The notes: a model not told the origin generated them from the letters alone. A stretch of 64,000 nucleotides of DNA from Photobacterium jeanii (GCF_001650345.1 NZ_LVHF01000012.1:372001-436000); one strand, 5' to 3'. Positions 16,915-29,000 are shown, numbered from the stretch's first letter. Translations and numbers: made by a program.

Positions 16915-18842
16915 TAGGATTCCTTCTGCATTGCTTCTAGCTCTTCCCAACGTTCAAATGCAGTTTCAAGCTCTTGTTCGGCTTCAGCTAAGCGCGAAAG
17001 TACGGCTTGAGTGTCATTTTTCACATCTTGGAAGAACGCAGGATCATTAACTTGTTCCTGAATCTGAGCAATTTCGTTTTCCAAATCTTCAAGTTTCTGC
17101 GGCAGGTCATCTAGCTCTTTCTGAAGCTTAAAGGATAGCTTCTTAGTCGAGCGCTGACGAGATTGTGCCTGACGCTGTTTGTTCTCTTCTCGTTTTTTCG
17201 CGGCTTCAATTTCAGCAGCTTGCGCTTTTGCTCGGTTAGCCGCGGAGTTAGCACGTTGCTCTTGAGCATCATGATAACCACCAACGTATTCATTTACCTC
17301 ACCTTCGCCTTCAAAAATCCAGCTAGTTGTGACGGTGTTATCAACAAATTGACGATCGTGGCTGACTAAAAGCAAAGTGCCTTGATAATTGGCAAGAATT
17401 TCTTCCAAAAGTTCCAATGTTTCGATATCTAAATCGTTAGTTGGTTCATCGAGAACCAATAAATTATTAGGCTTAAGGAACAATTTTGCGAGAAGAAGGC
17501 GGTTTTTCTCACCACCTGACAGTGCTTTAACCGGAGTACGAGCACGACGAGGATGGAAAAGGAAGTCTTGAAGGTAACCTAACGCATGACGAGTTTGACC
17601 ATTTACAGTGACTTCCTGACGACCTTCTGCCAAGTTATCAAGCACTGTTTTTTCTGGATCTAATACTTCACGGTATTGGTCAAAATAAGCCACTTCAAGC
17701 TTGGTACCACAATGGAAGTGGCCTTCAGTCGCTTCTAGCGAGCCAAGAAGTACTTTTAATAAGGTACTCTTACCACAGCCGTTTGGACCAATCAGTGCGA
17801 TACGATCGCCACGCATAACGTTAAAGCTGAAGTCTTTGATTATTGGCTTATCGTCGTAGGCGTAACTAATATTTCGTGCTTCAAACACAATCTTGCCCGA
17901 ACGACTCGCTTCTTGCAGGTTCATTTCTGCTTTACCCTGCACTTCACGACGTTCGCTACGTTCACGACGTAGTTGTTTAAGTGCACGAACACGGCCTTCG
18001 TTACGAGTACGACGCGCTTTGATTCCTTGACGGATCCAAGTTTCTTCTTGCGCTAACTTTTTATCAAATTCGGCGTTTTGCTCTGCTTCGACACGAAGCA
18101 TCTCTTCTTTACTTTCAAGGTATTTTTCGTAATCACCAGGGAAAGAAGCAAGCTGACCACGATCAAGGTCTACAATACGCGTCGACATAGAGCGAATGAA
18201 TGCGCGGTCGTGCGAGATGAAGACAATCGAACCACGGAATTCTTTTAAGAAGCCCTCTAGCCACTCAATGGTTGATACATCTAAGTGGTTTGTCGGTTCG
18301 TCTAATAGCAGAACATCAGGGTCACAAACCAAAGCGCGAGCTAAAGCCGCTTTACGTTGCCAACCACCCGACAAATCAGTTAATAACGTGCTTGGTGGAA
18401 GCTGCAAATGCTCAAGTACTTGAGTGATTTTGGTATCGAACTGCCATGCATCAGCATGATCAATTTTCTCTTGAGCGCGAGCAAGCTTATTAAAATTAGA
18501 CTCTTCTGGCTCTACAGCAATCAAATCAAGCAAGCGGTGGTATTCACGTAAAACCTGACCGATCTCAGCCAAACCTTCAGCTACATAATCAAATACCGTA
18601 CCTTCAGCATTACGCGGTGGATCTTGCTCTAAACGAGAGACTTTCAGCTCACTCATGCGCTGAATACTGCCGTCATCTAACAGTACGTCCCCTGCTAGAA
18701 TTTTCATCAAAGTAGATTTACCAGCACCATTACGACCCACTAAACACACGCGTTCGTTTGGTTGAAGAATAAATTCAGCATGATCCAATAACGGATGATC
18801 GCCATACGCCAGCTGGGCGTTACTTATTTTAATTAATGCCAT
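16914..18842 (-). CDS. uup: ABC-F ATPase Uup
   Basis: Uup is a soluble ABC-F protein that acts on the ribosome and affects precise excision of transposons. The 642 residues hold two nucleotide-binding domains: Walker A GRNGAGKST (about 36-44) and GPNGCGKST (about 353-361), signatures LSGGW and LSGGEKN, Walker B VLLLDEPTN and LLVLDEPTN. Between them is the linker typical of ABC-F (KARRTRNEGRVRALKQLRRE). The C-terminal region is a Uup-type coiled coil (KLSFKLQKELDDLPQKLEDL onward). The start overlaps the glutaredoxin-like gene by 14 bases, so the genes form an operon. Confidence 0.96.
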   Translation of the reverse strand: MALIKISNAQLAYGDHPLLDHAEFILQPNERVCLVGRNGAGKSTLMKILAGDVLLDDGSIQRMSELKVSRLEQDPPRNAEGTVFDYVAEGLAEIGQVLREYHRLLDLIAVEPEESNFNKLARAQEKIDHADAWQFDTKITQVLEHLQLPPSTLLTDLSGGWQRKAALARALVCDPDVLLLDEPTNHLDVSTIEWLEGFLKEFRGSIVFISHDRAFIRSMSTRIVDLDRGQLASFPGDYEKYLESKEEMLRVEAEQNAEFDKKLAQEETWIRQGIKARRTRNEGRVRALKQLRRERSERREVQGKAEMNLQEASRSGKIVFEARNISYAYDDKPIIKDFSFNVMRGDRIALIGPNGCGKSTLLKVLLGSLEATEGHFHCGTKLEVAYFDQYREVLDPEKTVLDNLAEGRQEVTVNGQTRHALGYLQDFLFHPRRARTPVKALSGGEKNRLLLAKLFLKPNNLLVLDEPTNDLDIETLELLEEILANYQGTLLLVSHDRQFVDNTVTTSWIFEGEGEVNEYVGGYHDAQEQRANSAANRAKAQAAEIEAAKKREENKQRQAQSRQRSTKKLSFKLQKELDDLPQKLEDLENEIAQIQEQVNDPAFFQDVKNDTQAVLSRLAEAEQELETAFERWEELEAMQKES

Positions 18843-19080
18843 TGCGAGTTAACCATGAGGTAAGTTGTGCCGCATCGAACGGCCAACCAAGTTCAGAAAC
18901 AGAATGATCGGAATGCGAGATAGATAGCACCGGAATAGTGACGCCGTAACGAGCAAACAAGTCATCATCGAATGCAATATCAACAACTTGTACCTTTTGC
19001 TCTACTCCAACCTCAACGAGCAGGCTCATGGCCTGCTCGCAAAGATGGCATCCTTCCGTACTATAAAGTGTGATTAACAC
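18829..19080 (-). CDS. Glutaredoxin-like protein (DUF836 type)
   Basis: An 83-residue thioredoxin-fold protein. MLITLYSTEGCHLCEQAMSL contains the CxxC redox motif CHLC at residues 11-14, and TIPVLSISHS carries the cis-Pro of the fold. It is probably a small thiol-disulfide reductase. This small glutaredoxin sits between rlmKL and uup in many gammaproteobacteria. Here it starts directly after rlmKL (adjacent stop and start) and overlaps uup, which marks one operon. Confidence 0.88.
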   Translation of the reverse strand: MLITLYSTEGCHLCEQAMSLLVEVGVEQKVQVVDIAFDDDLFARYGVTIPVLSISHSDHSVSELGWPFDAAQLTSWLTRNGIN

Positions 19081-21222
19081 TTAGTCTTCCTTGTGAGTAA
19101 TAACCCAACAGTTATGGATTTGTTTATTACGCGCAAAGTCCATTGGCAGCGTTTTACTTGAAATGTTCTTCGCATTTAGCGCTAGTTTCTCCAGCTGCTC
19201 GAAGTCCATCTTAAAGTGGCGTTTATTGTTAGAGAAAACAATCTCACCGCCAGGACGAAGCATACGCTTCAAATTCTCAAGTAGCATGATGTGATCACGC
19301 TGTACGTCAAAGCTTTGCTTCATACGCTTAGAGTTTGAGAACGTAGGTGGATCGATAAAGATAAGATCAAAGGTATCGTCCACTTCTTGTAGCCACTGCA
19401 AGCAATCCGCTTGAATGAATTGGTGCTGATTACCAACTTGGTTATTCAGCTCCATGTTCTCTTGAGCCCAAGTCAGGTAAGTGTTCGACATATCAACCGT
19501 AGTCGTTGATTTCGCGCCACCAACGGCAGCATGAACACTTGCAGAGCCAGTGTAAGCAAACAAGTTAAGGAAATCTTTACCTTGTGCCATCTCACCAAGC
19601 TTACGACGAGTAACACGGTGATCAAGGAACAAGCCAGTATCAAGGTAGTCGTACAAGTTCACCTTAAGCTGAACACCGTACTCTTGAACGCTCATATGAC
19701 GCTCTGCACTTGATAGCTTCTGGTATTGGCTCTTACCCTTCTGACGCTCACGTACTTTCAAGATAACTTTGTTGTTATCAACGCCAGTTACTTGAATCGT
19801 TGCACGCAAGATATCCATAATACGACGACGTGCTGTTTCTTCCGGTACAGACTTAGGTGCCGCGTACTCTTGGATCACCAAGTAATCTTGGTAACGGTCG
19901 ATTGCCGCATTATAGTTAGGCAAGTCAGCGTCGTAGATACGGTAACAATCGATACCTTCACGTTTCGCCCACTTGTCTAGCTTGGTCATGTTCTTCTTCA
20001 GACGGTTAGCAAAGTCAGGTGCTACTTGAACATCTTCAAGTTTACCTTCTGTTTCGCCATCTTCAGCTTGCTTCACGCCACCAGCGGTGATCAGGTAATT
20101 CTTCATTACACAATCAAGAGCACCGTTACGAAGCTTAAATTGCTTGTCGGCACGCATGCGCATACAACTTAGCAGCTCGTTTGAACCTGAGTAAATCGCA
20201 GCAGTTGAACCAGCAAATGCCAGTTTCAAACGGTTACCGAACTCGGTGTATAGCGAAATAAGCTCTGGTGTTGTACCAAGACGCTCACCGTAAGGAGGGT
20301 TACACAGTACAATACCCGTCTCGTAGCCATCAGGACGCGTCAATTGCGCTGCATCACCGTATTCAAAGTCAATTAGGCTAGAAACCCCTGCTCGACCTGC
20401 GTTATCACGAGCGATAGCCAATACGCGACGGTCCATTTCACGACCGAAAAATGACGTTGTCACTTTTGCAGGGCCACGACGTGCTTTAACTTTGGCTTCA
20501 GCAAGCAAGGTTTGCCATGCTTCGTTATCAAAGTCTTTGATTGACTCAAAGCCCCAACGCTTACGTTTAAGACCTGGTGCAATCTCTGCCGCTATCATCG
20601 CCGCTTCAATCAGCAAAGTACCAGAACCACACATAGGATCGAGTAAAGCTGTTTCTGGTGTCCAACCAGACTTGATAACTAGAGCAGCAGCATGCGTTTC
20701 ACGCAACGGTGCACGACCTGATTCCGAGCGGTAACCACGCTGGTGTAAACCACTACCCGCCATATCCAAGCCAAGAATCGCCTTCTCACCCGATAAACGA
20801 GTGTGAATACGAAGGTCTGGGCGCTCACGGTCGATGTTAGGGCGACGAAGATCCGCTTTAGTGAAGCGGTCAACAATCGCATCTTTCACTTTCATCGCAC
20901 CGTATTGGCTGTTACGGATTTCACGGTTAGTACCGTTAAAGTCAACCACGATACGCGTATCGTTAGTGAAATAGTCAGGCCAATTGATGGCAGCCGCACC
21001 TAGGTACAAATCTAAATCGGTACGTACATTAAATTCACTCAGGATCTGAATGATACGAGAAGAAATTCGTGTCCATAGACAGCAGCGGTAAGCCGTTTCT
21101 TGATCAGCCTTAAAACGTACGCCTGCATGTACGACTTTAACGTCCTGCGCACCAAGTTGATTAAGTTCTTCGGCAAGGAGGTTCTCAAGACCTCGTGATG
21201 TGATAGCTAGATATTGATTCAT
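19081..21222 (-). CDS. rlmL: 23S rRNA methyltransferase RlmKL (G2445 and G2069)
   Basis: A 713-residue fused enzyme (E. coli 702). The N-terminal RlmL part has a THUMP domain (about 45-155) and an N2-guanine methylase with NPPYGERLG. It methylates G2445. The C-terminal RlmK part has [19 protein letters not shown] (SAM site) and [10 protein letters not shown] and makes m7G2069 of 23S r[23 protein letters not shown] is the family N-terminus, so I start at 21222 rather than at the 21291 limit of the open frame. It is the first gene of the operon with the glutaredoxin, uup and DUF3466 genes. Confidence 0.97.
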   Translation of the reverse strand: MNQYLAITSRGLENLLAEELNQLGAQDVKVVHAGVRFKADQETAYRCCLWTRISSRIIQILSEFNVRTDLDLYLGAAAINWPDYFTNDTRIVVDFNGTNREIRNSQYGAMKVKDAIVDRFTKADLRRPNIDRERPDLRIHTRLSGEKAILGLDMAGSGLHQRGYRSESGRAPLRETHAAALVIKSGWTPETALLDPMCGSGTLLIEAAMIAAEIAPGLKRKRWGFESIKDFDNEAWQTLLAEAKVKARRGPAKVTTSFFGREMDRRVLAIARDNAGRAGVSSLIDFEYGDAAQLTRPDGYETGIVLCNPPYGERLGTTPELISLYTEFGNRLKLAFAGSTAAIYSGSNELLSCMRMRADKQFKLRNGALDCVMKNYLITAGGVKQAEDGETEGKLEDVQVAPDFANRLKKNMTKLDKWAKREGIDCYRIYDADLPNYNAAIDRYQDYLVIQEYAAPKSVPEETARRRIMDILRATIQVTGVDNNKVILKVRERQKGKSQYQKLSSAERHMSVQEYGVQLKVNLYDYLDTGLFLDHRVTRRKLGEMAQGKDFLNLFAYTGSASVHAAVGGAKSTTTVDMSNTYLTWAQENMELNNQVGNQHQFIQADCLQWLQEVDDTFDLIFIDPPTFSNSKRMKQSFDVQRDHIMLLENLKRMLRPGGEIVFSNNKRHFKMDFEQLEKLALNAKNISSKTLPMDFARNKQIHNCWVITHKED

Positions 21223-22783
21223 GGAGTTCTTTTCACACTTATGTTGCCGGGAATTATAACCGAAAACAGTGAAAATACCTCGCGATTGCACGTCTGGTTC
21301 TGATATTTAATTAAAAAATATCCAGTTTTCCCTTCAAGCTTGCTCATGCACAGCTAACAAACACAAACATCGGCCAAAATCATCAGGCTATCGCGAACAA
21401 AACATGTATTGACGTGTAGTAGCCTTCCCCCGTAATTAAACGATTATTTCTATCCCTATTGCCAACAGGCAGACGCAGTAGATACATAACCTCATCTTGT
21501 CCTATCAAGGTCAAGAAGAGCTCAACAGTAAAAACGCCTTACAGAAAGAAACAAACCATTAAAACGACACACCACACCTTAGCTCTACAAAGTGAAGCGC
21601 ATAAACAAAGCATCACCACAAAATCAATTGTTCACCTGCGTAAACAAACCTCAGCATTGGCATGGCTCTCATGGAGTGTAAGTATTCACATAGCAAAATC
21701 AATTATTGTTTCCCCACAAAAACACTCACACCAAACCATTGTTTTAAAAGAGAATAAAAACAAGTAAGATATAAGGAAAACGTAATACCGTTGGATTAAC
21801 TAGCTAGAACACATACCTTTATTGGTAAGTGCTCACTGTGCTTGTATCACTCTTTCCTAGTTGGAATTAAGCATTCTTTCCTGTTGGGAAAGCACCGTTA
21901 AGTTAAAATAAAGGCGGATGTAATTAAAGTACACAAAGCAGGAAAAAGAGGAATTGTAGATAGATATAATCAATTTTTACATTCATTTAAATGCTCTTTT
22001 TTTGCTTATTTGGACAGAAAAGAGGCACAAAAAAGTACAAAAAAATCGTTAATTTTCGGATGCAAATCACTTTAGGTGGGTAATTTTTACCCAGCTGCAA
22101 GGTTGTTTTTTCATCAATCTTAAAGGCTTTGGTTATATAAGAAGTGATTACTGCCCTATTTAGGCATAGTAAAAGCGTACAACCAGGTAGCAAAATCACA
22201 CTAGATAATGTGTTTACTTCACTCAACTACAAGCTATTTCCGTTAGCAGTTTTAAAACTTAAATATTCAAGTTCTATTTGTTACATGGTCACGACTTGGC
22301 TACTTTTAACCTTTTTGATGTACCGACGCCGTTATATAGGTATTTATTTTGAAGCGCAGTGAAGATCATGGATAGGCAGTAGTGAGCAAACGCAATGTTT
22401 AGCCGTTCTTTCAACACCTATCGTATTCTTGGCGAGAGTCAGACTAGTTAGCTTGAAAGCGTTTAGATTACGTATAGAGTCGAATAGAGGTGATATGGAA
22501 GCGATGACGAACTAGGATTTTAAATCCCGCTCAGACTGTCGTTCTGCTTTTGAGGAGTAAGTTCAGAGGATGCAGTAAGGTTGTGGCCTATCAGGGAGTT
22601 ATGGCGCGACGAGAAAATGATGAACCTAAACAGCATTAGTGGTGTTTAATAGCCATATAAAATAGCAATGTGATTGCGTAATGTACGCCCCACCCCGCAT
22701 TTTATATCAAAAGCGTTATAAGCTCATGTAAATAAACTTAATTTTTAAGTGTTGCGCTTGGAAGATAACCTAGACACTAACTG
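21223..22783. other. 1.56-kb stretch without a convincing gene
   Basis: This is the longest gene-poor stretch of the window. Open frames of 60-102 codons occur on both strands, but they lack ribosome sites, family motifs or sensible composition. The 21459-21767 frame is Lys/Thr/Ser-rich from AT-rich DNA. The frame 22144-22362 gives a hydrophobic C-terminal half, which could be a remnant. The part around 22380-22620 is more GC-rich than its surroundings and could encode a non-coding RNA, but I see no known RNA signature or tRNA fold. The promoter of the rlmKL operon must be near 21230-21350. Confidence 0.5.
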
Positions 22784-23323
22784 TTAGCCAACAAGCGCTA
22801 GGCCTTGGTGTAACTCTTCTACGAACGGTGGGATACGGTCGTTCATTACTTTGATGGTGTCGCAGTACTTCATCTCTTTAGTGCTATTTAGCGCTAAGGT
22901 ATCAAGCTCAGCCATCATACATAGACTTGCACTGCCGCTATTCTCAATCACAATGAACTTACTAGTGCCAGTTTCTGTTTCTAAGGTAACAACTTCGCCA
23001 AGTTCTGGCTCATAACCATGAGATTGTGTTTTGAAGAACCAGCTTTTTGGCATCATTGGTTTGTGGAAGCGGCTAGCAGCAACAGCATTAAGCGCGAGTT
23101 CCGCTTTTCTTGCGCGAGGAAGGTCAAGATTATCGATGCGATCTTTGAAGGTTTGGTAAATGCTTGCGTCATCAACAGTAAAAGTGTTGTCTTCAAGTGC
23201 ACAAGTCACTAGCAACTTAGCCGGAATTGCCACGCGAAAAACCATCTCATTTCCCAGATCTAGCATCAGAGAATTATGTTGTTGGTCGAAATACCACTTC
23301 CATGAGTTATTAGGTTTTAACAC
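22784..23323 (-). CDS. zapC: Cell division protein ZapC
   Basis: ZapC binds FtsZ and stabilises Z-ring bundling in the cytosol. The 179 residues carry family landmarks: a start LKPNNSWKWYFDQQHNSLML, then VDDASIYQTF, the central RKAELALNAVAASRFHKPMM with PKSWFF, and near the end CDTIKVMNDRIPPF. Length fits E. coli ZapC (180). The start is GTG with GGAGCATCCC upstream. It follows pyrD on the same strand, as in E. coli, but a terminator hairpin lies between them. Confidence 0.93.
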   Translation of the reverse strand: MLKPNNSWKWYFDQQHNSLMLDLGNEMVFRVAIPAKLLVTCALEDNTFTVDDASIYQTFKDRIDNLDLPRARKAELALNAVAASRFHKPMMPKSWFFKTQSHGYEPELGEVVTLETETGTSKFIVIENSGSASLCMMAELDTLALNSTKEMKYCDTIKVMNDRIPPFVEELHQGLALVG

Positions 23324-23404
23324 GGGATGCTCCAGCTTTTAGTTCTTTATACTGTTTATCCAACGACTTACAGAAAACTTTAGGATAATTTTACGTTCGT
23401 AAGG

Positions 23405-23434
23405 ACAAAAAAAAAGGGGAAATAAATTCCCCTT
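23405..23434 (-). terminator. pyrD terminator
   Basis: AAGGGGAA and TTCCCCTT pair with a 5-base loop. Reading on the minus strand, a run of ten T follows. It separates pyrD from zapC. Confidence 0.88.
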
Positions 23435-23506
23435 CTATTCTTCAGTACACTGTAATTTTGACAATCTTATCGCTAAGTTAGCGTTAAATTGCTTTTAGAG
23501 CTGAGC

Positions 23507-24517
23507 TTAAAGCGCAGTAACAATGTCTTTTACTAATTTTGGACCGTGGTAAATGAAGCCTGAGTAAAGCTGAACAAGTTCAGCACCAGCTTGCATTTTT
23601 TCTCGTGCTGCCATTGCCGAATCGATACCACCTACCCCAATAATTGGTAGTTTGCCATCAAGTTCTTCAGCTAAACGACGAATCACCTCTGTACTGCGAT
23701 TTTGTAGCGGACGACCACTCAGGCCACCAGCTTCATCACAATGCGGTAAACCTTGAATAAGTGAACGATCCAAAGTCGTATTTGTACCAATCACACCATC
23801 GATGTCATTTTTGATCAGTGACTGCGCAATCTGCACAATTTCTTGATCTTCGAGATCCGGCGCGATCTTCAATGTAAGAGGGACATACTTGCCATGCTTC
23901 TCTGCTAGCTCTTTTTGTTTCTCTTTCAATTGAGCTAATAAATCATCAAGTGCTTCACCATACTGCAGAGTACGAAGTCCCGGTGTATTCGGTGAGGAAA
24001 TGTTTACTGTGATGTAACCAGCGTACGGATAAACTTTATCCATACAAATCAGGTAATCTTCAGCACCCTTTTCAATCGGCGTATCTTTGTTTTTACCGAT
24101 ATTGATACCGATAACACCGTCGTAGTTTGATTTCTTTACGTTCTCAACAAGGTTATCAACACCTAAGTTGTTAAAACCAAAGCGGTTAATGATACCTTCC
24201 GCTGGAATTACGCGGAAAAGACGAGGCTTATCATTACCTGGTTGTGGACGTGGAGTAACTGTACCTACTTCAACAAAACCAAAACCCATCGCGCCAAATG
24301 CATCAATACATTCGCCGTTTTTATCTAGGCCTGCAGCCAGACCAACAGGGTTTTTGAATTTAATGCCCATGACTTCGACAGGATGATCAGGAACATGTTG
24401 ACGATAGAAAAGATCGAGAGGAGTGCCGGTGAAGCGAGAGAAGTTTTGAATAGCAAGATCATGTGCTTTTTCAGCATCTAGCTGGAAAATAGCAGATCGT
24501 GCGAGGCGGTATAACAT
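23507..24517 (-). CDS. pyrD: Dihydroorotate dehydrogenase (quinone), class 2
   Basis: PyrD oxidises dihydroorotate to orotate in pyrimidine synthesis, passing electrons to quinone at the inner membrane. The 336-residue protein (E. coli 336) has an amphipathic N-terminal helix ([20 protein letters not shown]) for membrane association. The FMN barrel shows [27 protein letters not shown] with the catalytic Ser region, [14 protein letters not shown] and GGLSGRPLQ, and closes with PIIGVGGI and [12 protein letters not shown]. It is monocistronic, with a strong terminator downstream. Confidence 0.98.
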   Translation of the reverse strand: MLYRLARSAIFQLDAEKAHDLAIQNFSRFTGTPLDLFYRQHVPDHPVEVMGIKFKNPVGLAAGLDKNGECIDAFGAMGFGFVEVGTVTPRPQPGNDKPRLFRVIPAEGIINRFGFNNLGVDNLVENVKKSNYDGVIGINIGKNKDTPIEKGAEDYLICMDKVYPYAGYITVNISSPNTPGLRTLQYGEALDDLLAQLKEKQKELAEKHGKYVPLTLKIAPDLEDQEIVQIAQSLIKNDIDGVIGTNTTLDRSLIQGLPHCDEAGGLSGRPLQNRSTEVIRRLAEELDGKLPIIGVGGIDSAMAAREKMQAGAELVQLYSGFIYHGPKLVKDIVTAL

Positions 24518-24927
24518 TGTACCTCCTAATATAAGCCCCGTATAAACGGGATGACATTATTCACATTTTCTTCGCCAACATCAACGATAATTTTAATAAA
24601 TTCGTACCTAAAAACAGATAGTTAGAATTAACCTTATTATTTACAATGAGTTAGTACACCTACATCTCCATGAAATTTATTTTTGAAAGCAATCGTTTAG
24701 CTTGATCGTTACAAGTCCAATGTTTTGTAGTTGATTTAAAATAAGAAAATCCCCTCTCCGGTTAAGAGATCCACCCGCTTTACTGTCAGTTATATACGCT
24801 TTAGCAATACTTGCTGACCAAATCCTTTGAATTCTGACTTTATTACAGGTACGGTTACGCTTATATCAAGCAGTACATAGCTTGTAATTGCTGTTTTGGC
24901 CAACCAATATTCTTATAAGGCCGTTGT
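24518..24927. other. Intergenic region between divergent pyrD and a diguanylate cyclase gene
   Basis: About 410 AT-rich bases holding the promoters of two divergent genes. A short C/T-rich patch near 24753 pairs weakly. I see no known operator and no gene. Confidence 0.5.
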
Positions 24928-25935
24928 ATGATGATTTCCAAACTTCGCTACATTCACGACGAAGAAGCACTTTTCGATACCCAGCGTCACCACCAAGTGC
25001 TCAAATTTGTTATGGGCGTGACCATACTCACCTTTATTCCCCTCGGTATAAAAAACCTCGTTATTGGTAAAACCTTACTCGGCTTAGTACTGCTTATTTT
25101 TGAAGCCGCGTTAATCATTGAAGCTTACTTCTTTATTCATACTCACCGTAGCTTAACGCAAAACGCACTACCGCTTGGGTTACTCATTCTTGCAATGATG
25201 TTGAGTATCTACGAACTTGGTATGTTAGTAAGTTATTGGCTCTACCCAATTGTTGTCACCATCGTTTTTATTGTTCCTCTTCGCCACGCGTTAATTACTA
25301 ATACACTGCTGATTATTGGCTGTGGCTTAACCTGTTTTTTCCATGTCGATTGGCCCGTTGCACTTCGTTTTATTGCCGCCTTGATTGCCTGCTCTGCGAT
25401 ATCTCATTTTGCAGTTAAAGCCATCACCCTGTTACAACAAGAACTAAAGTATCTTTCTAGTCGCGATGCATTAACAGGCGCCCTAAACCGCAACCAACTT
25501 GACGCATTTCTTAACCGTGCAATTACGCGAACTAAACGTGACACTCCTTGTTGTATCGCGTTAATTGATATTGATAAATTCAAGCAAGTCAATGATTTAT
25601 ATGGTCATGACACGGGTGATGAAGTGATCCGCCAAGTAGTGGAAACCCTAAACTTAAATACGCGTAAGTTGGATCTTCTGTTTCGATTAGGCGGTGATGA
25701 ATTTTTACTATTACTCGAAAATACAGAGATTAATGAAGCTAATCTAGTGATGGAAAAGCTTTGTCAGCACATACGTGCTAATCATTACCCGTACCATGCT
25801 AACGTAACGCTTTCTGCAGGTGTCGCCCAAGCCTATCAAAACGATGAGACAGCGAAATGGGTAAAACGCGCTGATATTGCCCTATACCACGCCAAAGAAA
25901 ATGGTCGTGATCAGGTGTGTTGCAGTTCAGATTAA
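24928..25935 (+). CDS. Membrane diguanylate cyclase (GGDEF)
   Basis: Makes c-di-GMP from two GTP. The 335 residues have about five or six membrane segments (roughly 28-165) and a C-terminal GGDEF domain (172-335). The active-site motif is GGDEF at 255-259. Five residues before it is RKLD (246-249), the RxxD inhibitory I-site, so product inhibition is expected. DALTGALNRNQ and ALIDIDKFKQVND confirm an intact catalytic core. The membrane part is probably the sensor; its signal is unknown. A bidirectional terminator follows. Confidence 0.93.
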   Translation: MMISKLRYIHDEEALFDTQRHHQVLKFVMGVTILTFIPLGIKNLVIGKTLLGLVLLIFEAALIIEAYFFIHTHRSLTQNALPLGLLILAMMLSIYELGMLVSYWLYPIVVTIVFIVPLRHALITNTLLIIGCGLTCFFHVDWPVALRFIAALIACSAISHFAVKAITLLQQELKYLSSRDALTGALNRNQLDAFLNRAITRTKRDTPCCIALIDIDKFKQVNDLYGHDTGDEVIRQVVETLNLNTRKLDLLFRLGGDEFLLLLENTEINEANLVMEKLCQHIRANHYPYHANVTLSAGVAQAYQNDETAKWVKRADIALYHAKENGRDQVCCSSD

Positions 25936-25945
25936 ACGCCGAAAC

Positions 25946-25958
25946 GTGACATTGTCAC
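25946..25958. promoter_or_regulatory. matS: matS site 2 (MatP binding)
   Basis: GTGACATTGTCAC, identical to site 1, located 10 bases after the stop codon of the diguanylate cyclase gene. Confidence 0.85.
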
Positions 25959-26008
25959 CCGCCGTCATTTGTATAACATCTTGTAGCAACATACTGTTAT
26001 ATAAAGAA

Positions 26009-26037
26009 AAAGCCAACACCGCATGGTGTTGGCTTTT
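26009..26037. terminator. Bidirectional terminator between the GGDEF and glutamate dehydrogenase genes
   Basis: AGCCAACACC and GGTGTTGGCT pair perfectly around GCAT, with A-rich and T-rich flanks. It serves two convergent genes. Confidence 0.9.
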
Positions 26038-26065
26038 CGTTATGAGTCTAACTTTAACTCTCGTA

Positions 26066-29000
26066 TTAGTTACTTGGACGGCAATTTAAGTTAAGTAACA
26101 TAAGTTCACGAAGTGCTACTGAGAATTTAGCAAATTCATGGACAGTACCTACCTTGAACTCAGCTAAAACACTCTCCCAACGCTGAATGGCTTTCTCATG
26201 TTCAATCATCCACGCATCGATCCCCTGCTCTGGCGAAGCACCTTCAGCCATACTGGTGATCACTGCGGACGTTAACTGACGTTGCTGCCAATCTAAGTCT
26301 TCACGGAAAGAAGCACGAGCAAGCGCTTGCCAGTGGTTATCAACCGATTGATTATTTACTTGCTGTAGGAACCAGTGCAGAGATAGCTCAGCCCCAACAA
26401 CAAAGTAAACTTGCGCAATTTGGTCGATATCTTTATCAAGCTCTTTGGCAATTTGTGCAATATCCATTGCCGAGTACAAGCTACTTAGACGAGAAATGTT
26501 ATGCGCGAGTGCTTCAGGCACACCTTTCTCAATCAAGCTTGCTGCTTGGTCAGTGTGTTCTTTCACCTCTTCCGTTACAAGGTAACGTTCAAGATTCTGG
26601 TTCAATGAGTTCACAACTGGTTGGTAGAAGGTAATTTGCTGCTCGATACCTAACTTACGGTCGCGATTACGTAAGATCCAACGCGTTGTACGGCGAAGCA
26701 TACGACGACAGCGGTAAAGCATATCGTATTGCACTTCAGCTGGGATCTTATTATCCAGCTCACGGATTTGATCGAAGAACTGATCAAAACCATACACACT
26801 ACGACCGACAGCATATGCCGATGAAACTTCAGTCACCGTCGCCCCAGTCTCCTCTTGAAGACGCGTTACGAAGTTGCAACCCATTTCGTTCGACATTTGA
26901 TTCGCAAGTGAAGTCGCAATCAGCTCTTTACGCAGTGGATGATTTTCCATCTGCGCACGGTACTTCTCTTTTAGCTGTTGCGGGAAGTATGCAGGTAATA
27001 AGCGAGCATGGTACGGATCATCTGCAATTTCGTCAGACACTAACTGCTCTTTTAGTACCATCTTGCCGTAAGCAACCAATACCGCCAGCTCTGGACGTGT
27101 CAGACCCATGCCTGATTTCTCACGCTCAGCCAGAGTTTCATCGTCTGGTAGGTATTCAAGCGCACGATCCAACTTGCCTTCACGCTCTAGGTGATGAATA
27201 AAGCGGATTTGCTCTTTCAAGAGTTGAACTTGCTGCTGCTGAGTAACAGAAATCGATTCACTCTGACAATAAGCATCATCAAGTACAATCTCACCGACTT
27301 CGTCTTCCATGCTCTCTAGCAATTCATTACGTTGTTTGTAAGTCAGATCACCACCAGCAACCAAGCTGTTAAGCAGGATCTTAATGTTCACTTCGTTATC
27401 TGAACAGTCAACACCACCTACGTTATCAACAAAGTCAGTATTAACCAGACCGCCACGTTTCGCGAACTCAACACGGCCTAGCTGGGTCATCCCCAAGTTA
27501 CCGCCTTCACCAACAACTTTAGCGCGAAGCTCGTTACCATTGATGCGTAGCGCATCATTAGCACGGTCACCAACATCAGTGTGAGTCTCGGTTTCAGCTT
27601 TCACATAAGTACCGATACCGCCATTCCATAGAAGATCCACTTCCATCTGTAGAATCAAGCGAATAAGCTCGGTTGGTGTGAGGTTTTGCTTACGAGTGCC
27701 AATCAATTTCTGGATCTGAGGGGTCAGTTTGATCGACTTACTACGACGAGAGAACACGCCACCGCCTTCAGAGATCAAACTTTGATCGTAATCTTCCCAG
27801 CTAGATCGTGGCAGATTAAATAAACGATCGCGCTCTTTCCATGATTCCGCTGAATCTGGGTTTGGATCAATGAAGATGTGCATGTGGTTAAATGCCGCCA
27901 CCAAACGAGTGTGTTTCGATAGCAACATACCATTACCAAACACGTCACCCGCCATGTCACCGATACCCACACAGGTGAAATCAGTTTCTTGGCAATCAAC
28001 ACCTAACTCGCGGAAGTGACGTTTAACAGATTCCCAACCACCTTTAGCTGTGATACCCATTTTCTTGTGGTCGTAACCATTCGAACCACCAGAGGCAAAT
28101 GCATCACCTAGCCAGAAGTTGTAATCCTCAGACACTGAGTTAGCAAGATCCGAGAAGGTCGCGGTCCCTTTATCGGCTGCAACAACTAGGTACGGATCAT
28201 CTTCATCGTGACGTACGACATTCGCTGGTGGAATGAGATCACCATCAATAATGTTATCAGTCACATCCAGTAGCGCTCGAATAAAGCGTTTGTAGCAGCG
28301 TTGCCCTTCCGCCCAAATCTCTTCACGCGTCGTAAGTTGTGGCTGACGTTTACAAACAAAACCACCTTTCGCACCAACAGGTACGATTACGGTGTTCTTC
28401 ACTTGTTGTGCTTTAACAAGGCCTAAGATCTCTGTACGGAAATCTTCTTGACGATCAGACCAACGTAAGCCACCACGGGCAACTTTACCGCCACGAAGGT
28501 GAACACCTTCAATATCCGGTGCATAGACGAAAATCTCGAAGAATGGCACTGGCTGCGGGATTTCAGGAATATCTGATGGACGCAGTTTCAATGACAACCA
28601 AGGTTTGTTTTTACCCTGCTCATCCACTTGATAGTAGTTAGTACGTTGTGTTGCGAGGATCATTTCCATGTAACGACGAATAATACGGTCGTCATCTAGG
28701 CTTTCAACACGATCCAACTTGGCATTCAATTTGTCGATCAACGTTTGTTGCGCTTTCTCTGAATACTTCTTGGTTGGATCAAAACGCAGCTCAAACAAAC
28801 CAACGAGATCACGTGCAAGATCATTATGGCTAGAGAGCGTTTCTTCAATGTAGTGCTGACTGAATGGGAAACCTACTTGGCGCATGTAGCGGGCAAAACT
28901 ACGTAAAATAGTAATTTCACGCCCTGTTAAACCTGCGCATAGTACTAAGCGGTTAAAGCCATCGTTTTCTAATGTGCCATGCCAAATTTGTGAGAAAGCA

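Noticed and set aside
21459..21767. 102-codon open frame on the plus strand
   Set aside because: Composition is Lys/Thr/Ser-rich from AT-rich DNA, there is no ribosome site, and no motif is recognised.
22380..22620. A known small RNA or tRNA in the gene-poor region
   Set aside because: No tRNA arms, no CsrB-type GGA repeats and no Qrr signature could be recognised by eye.
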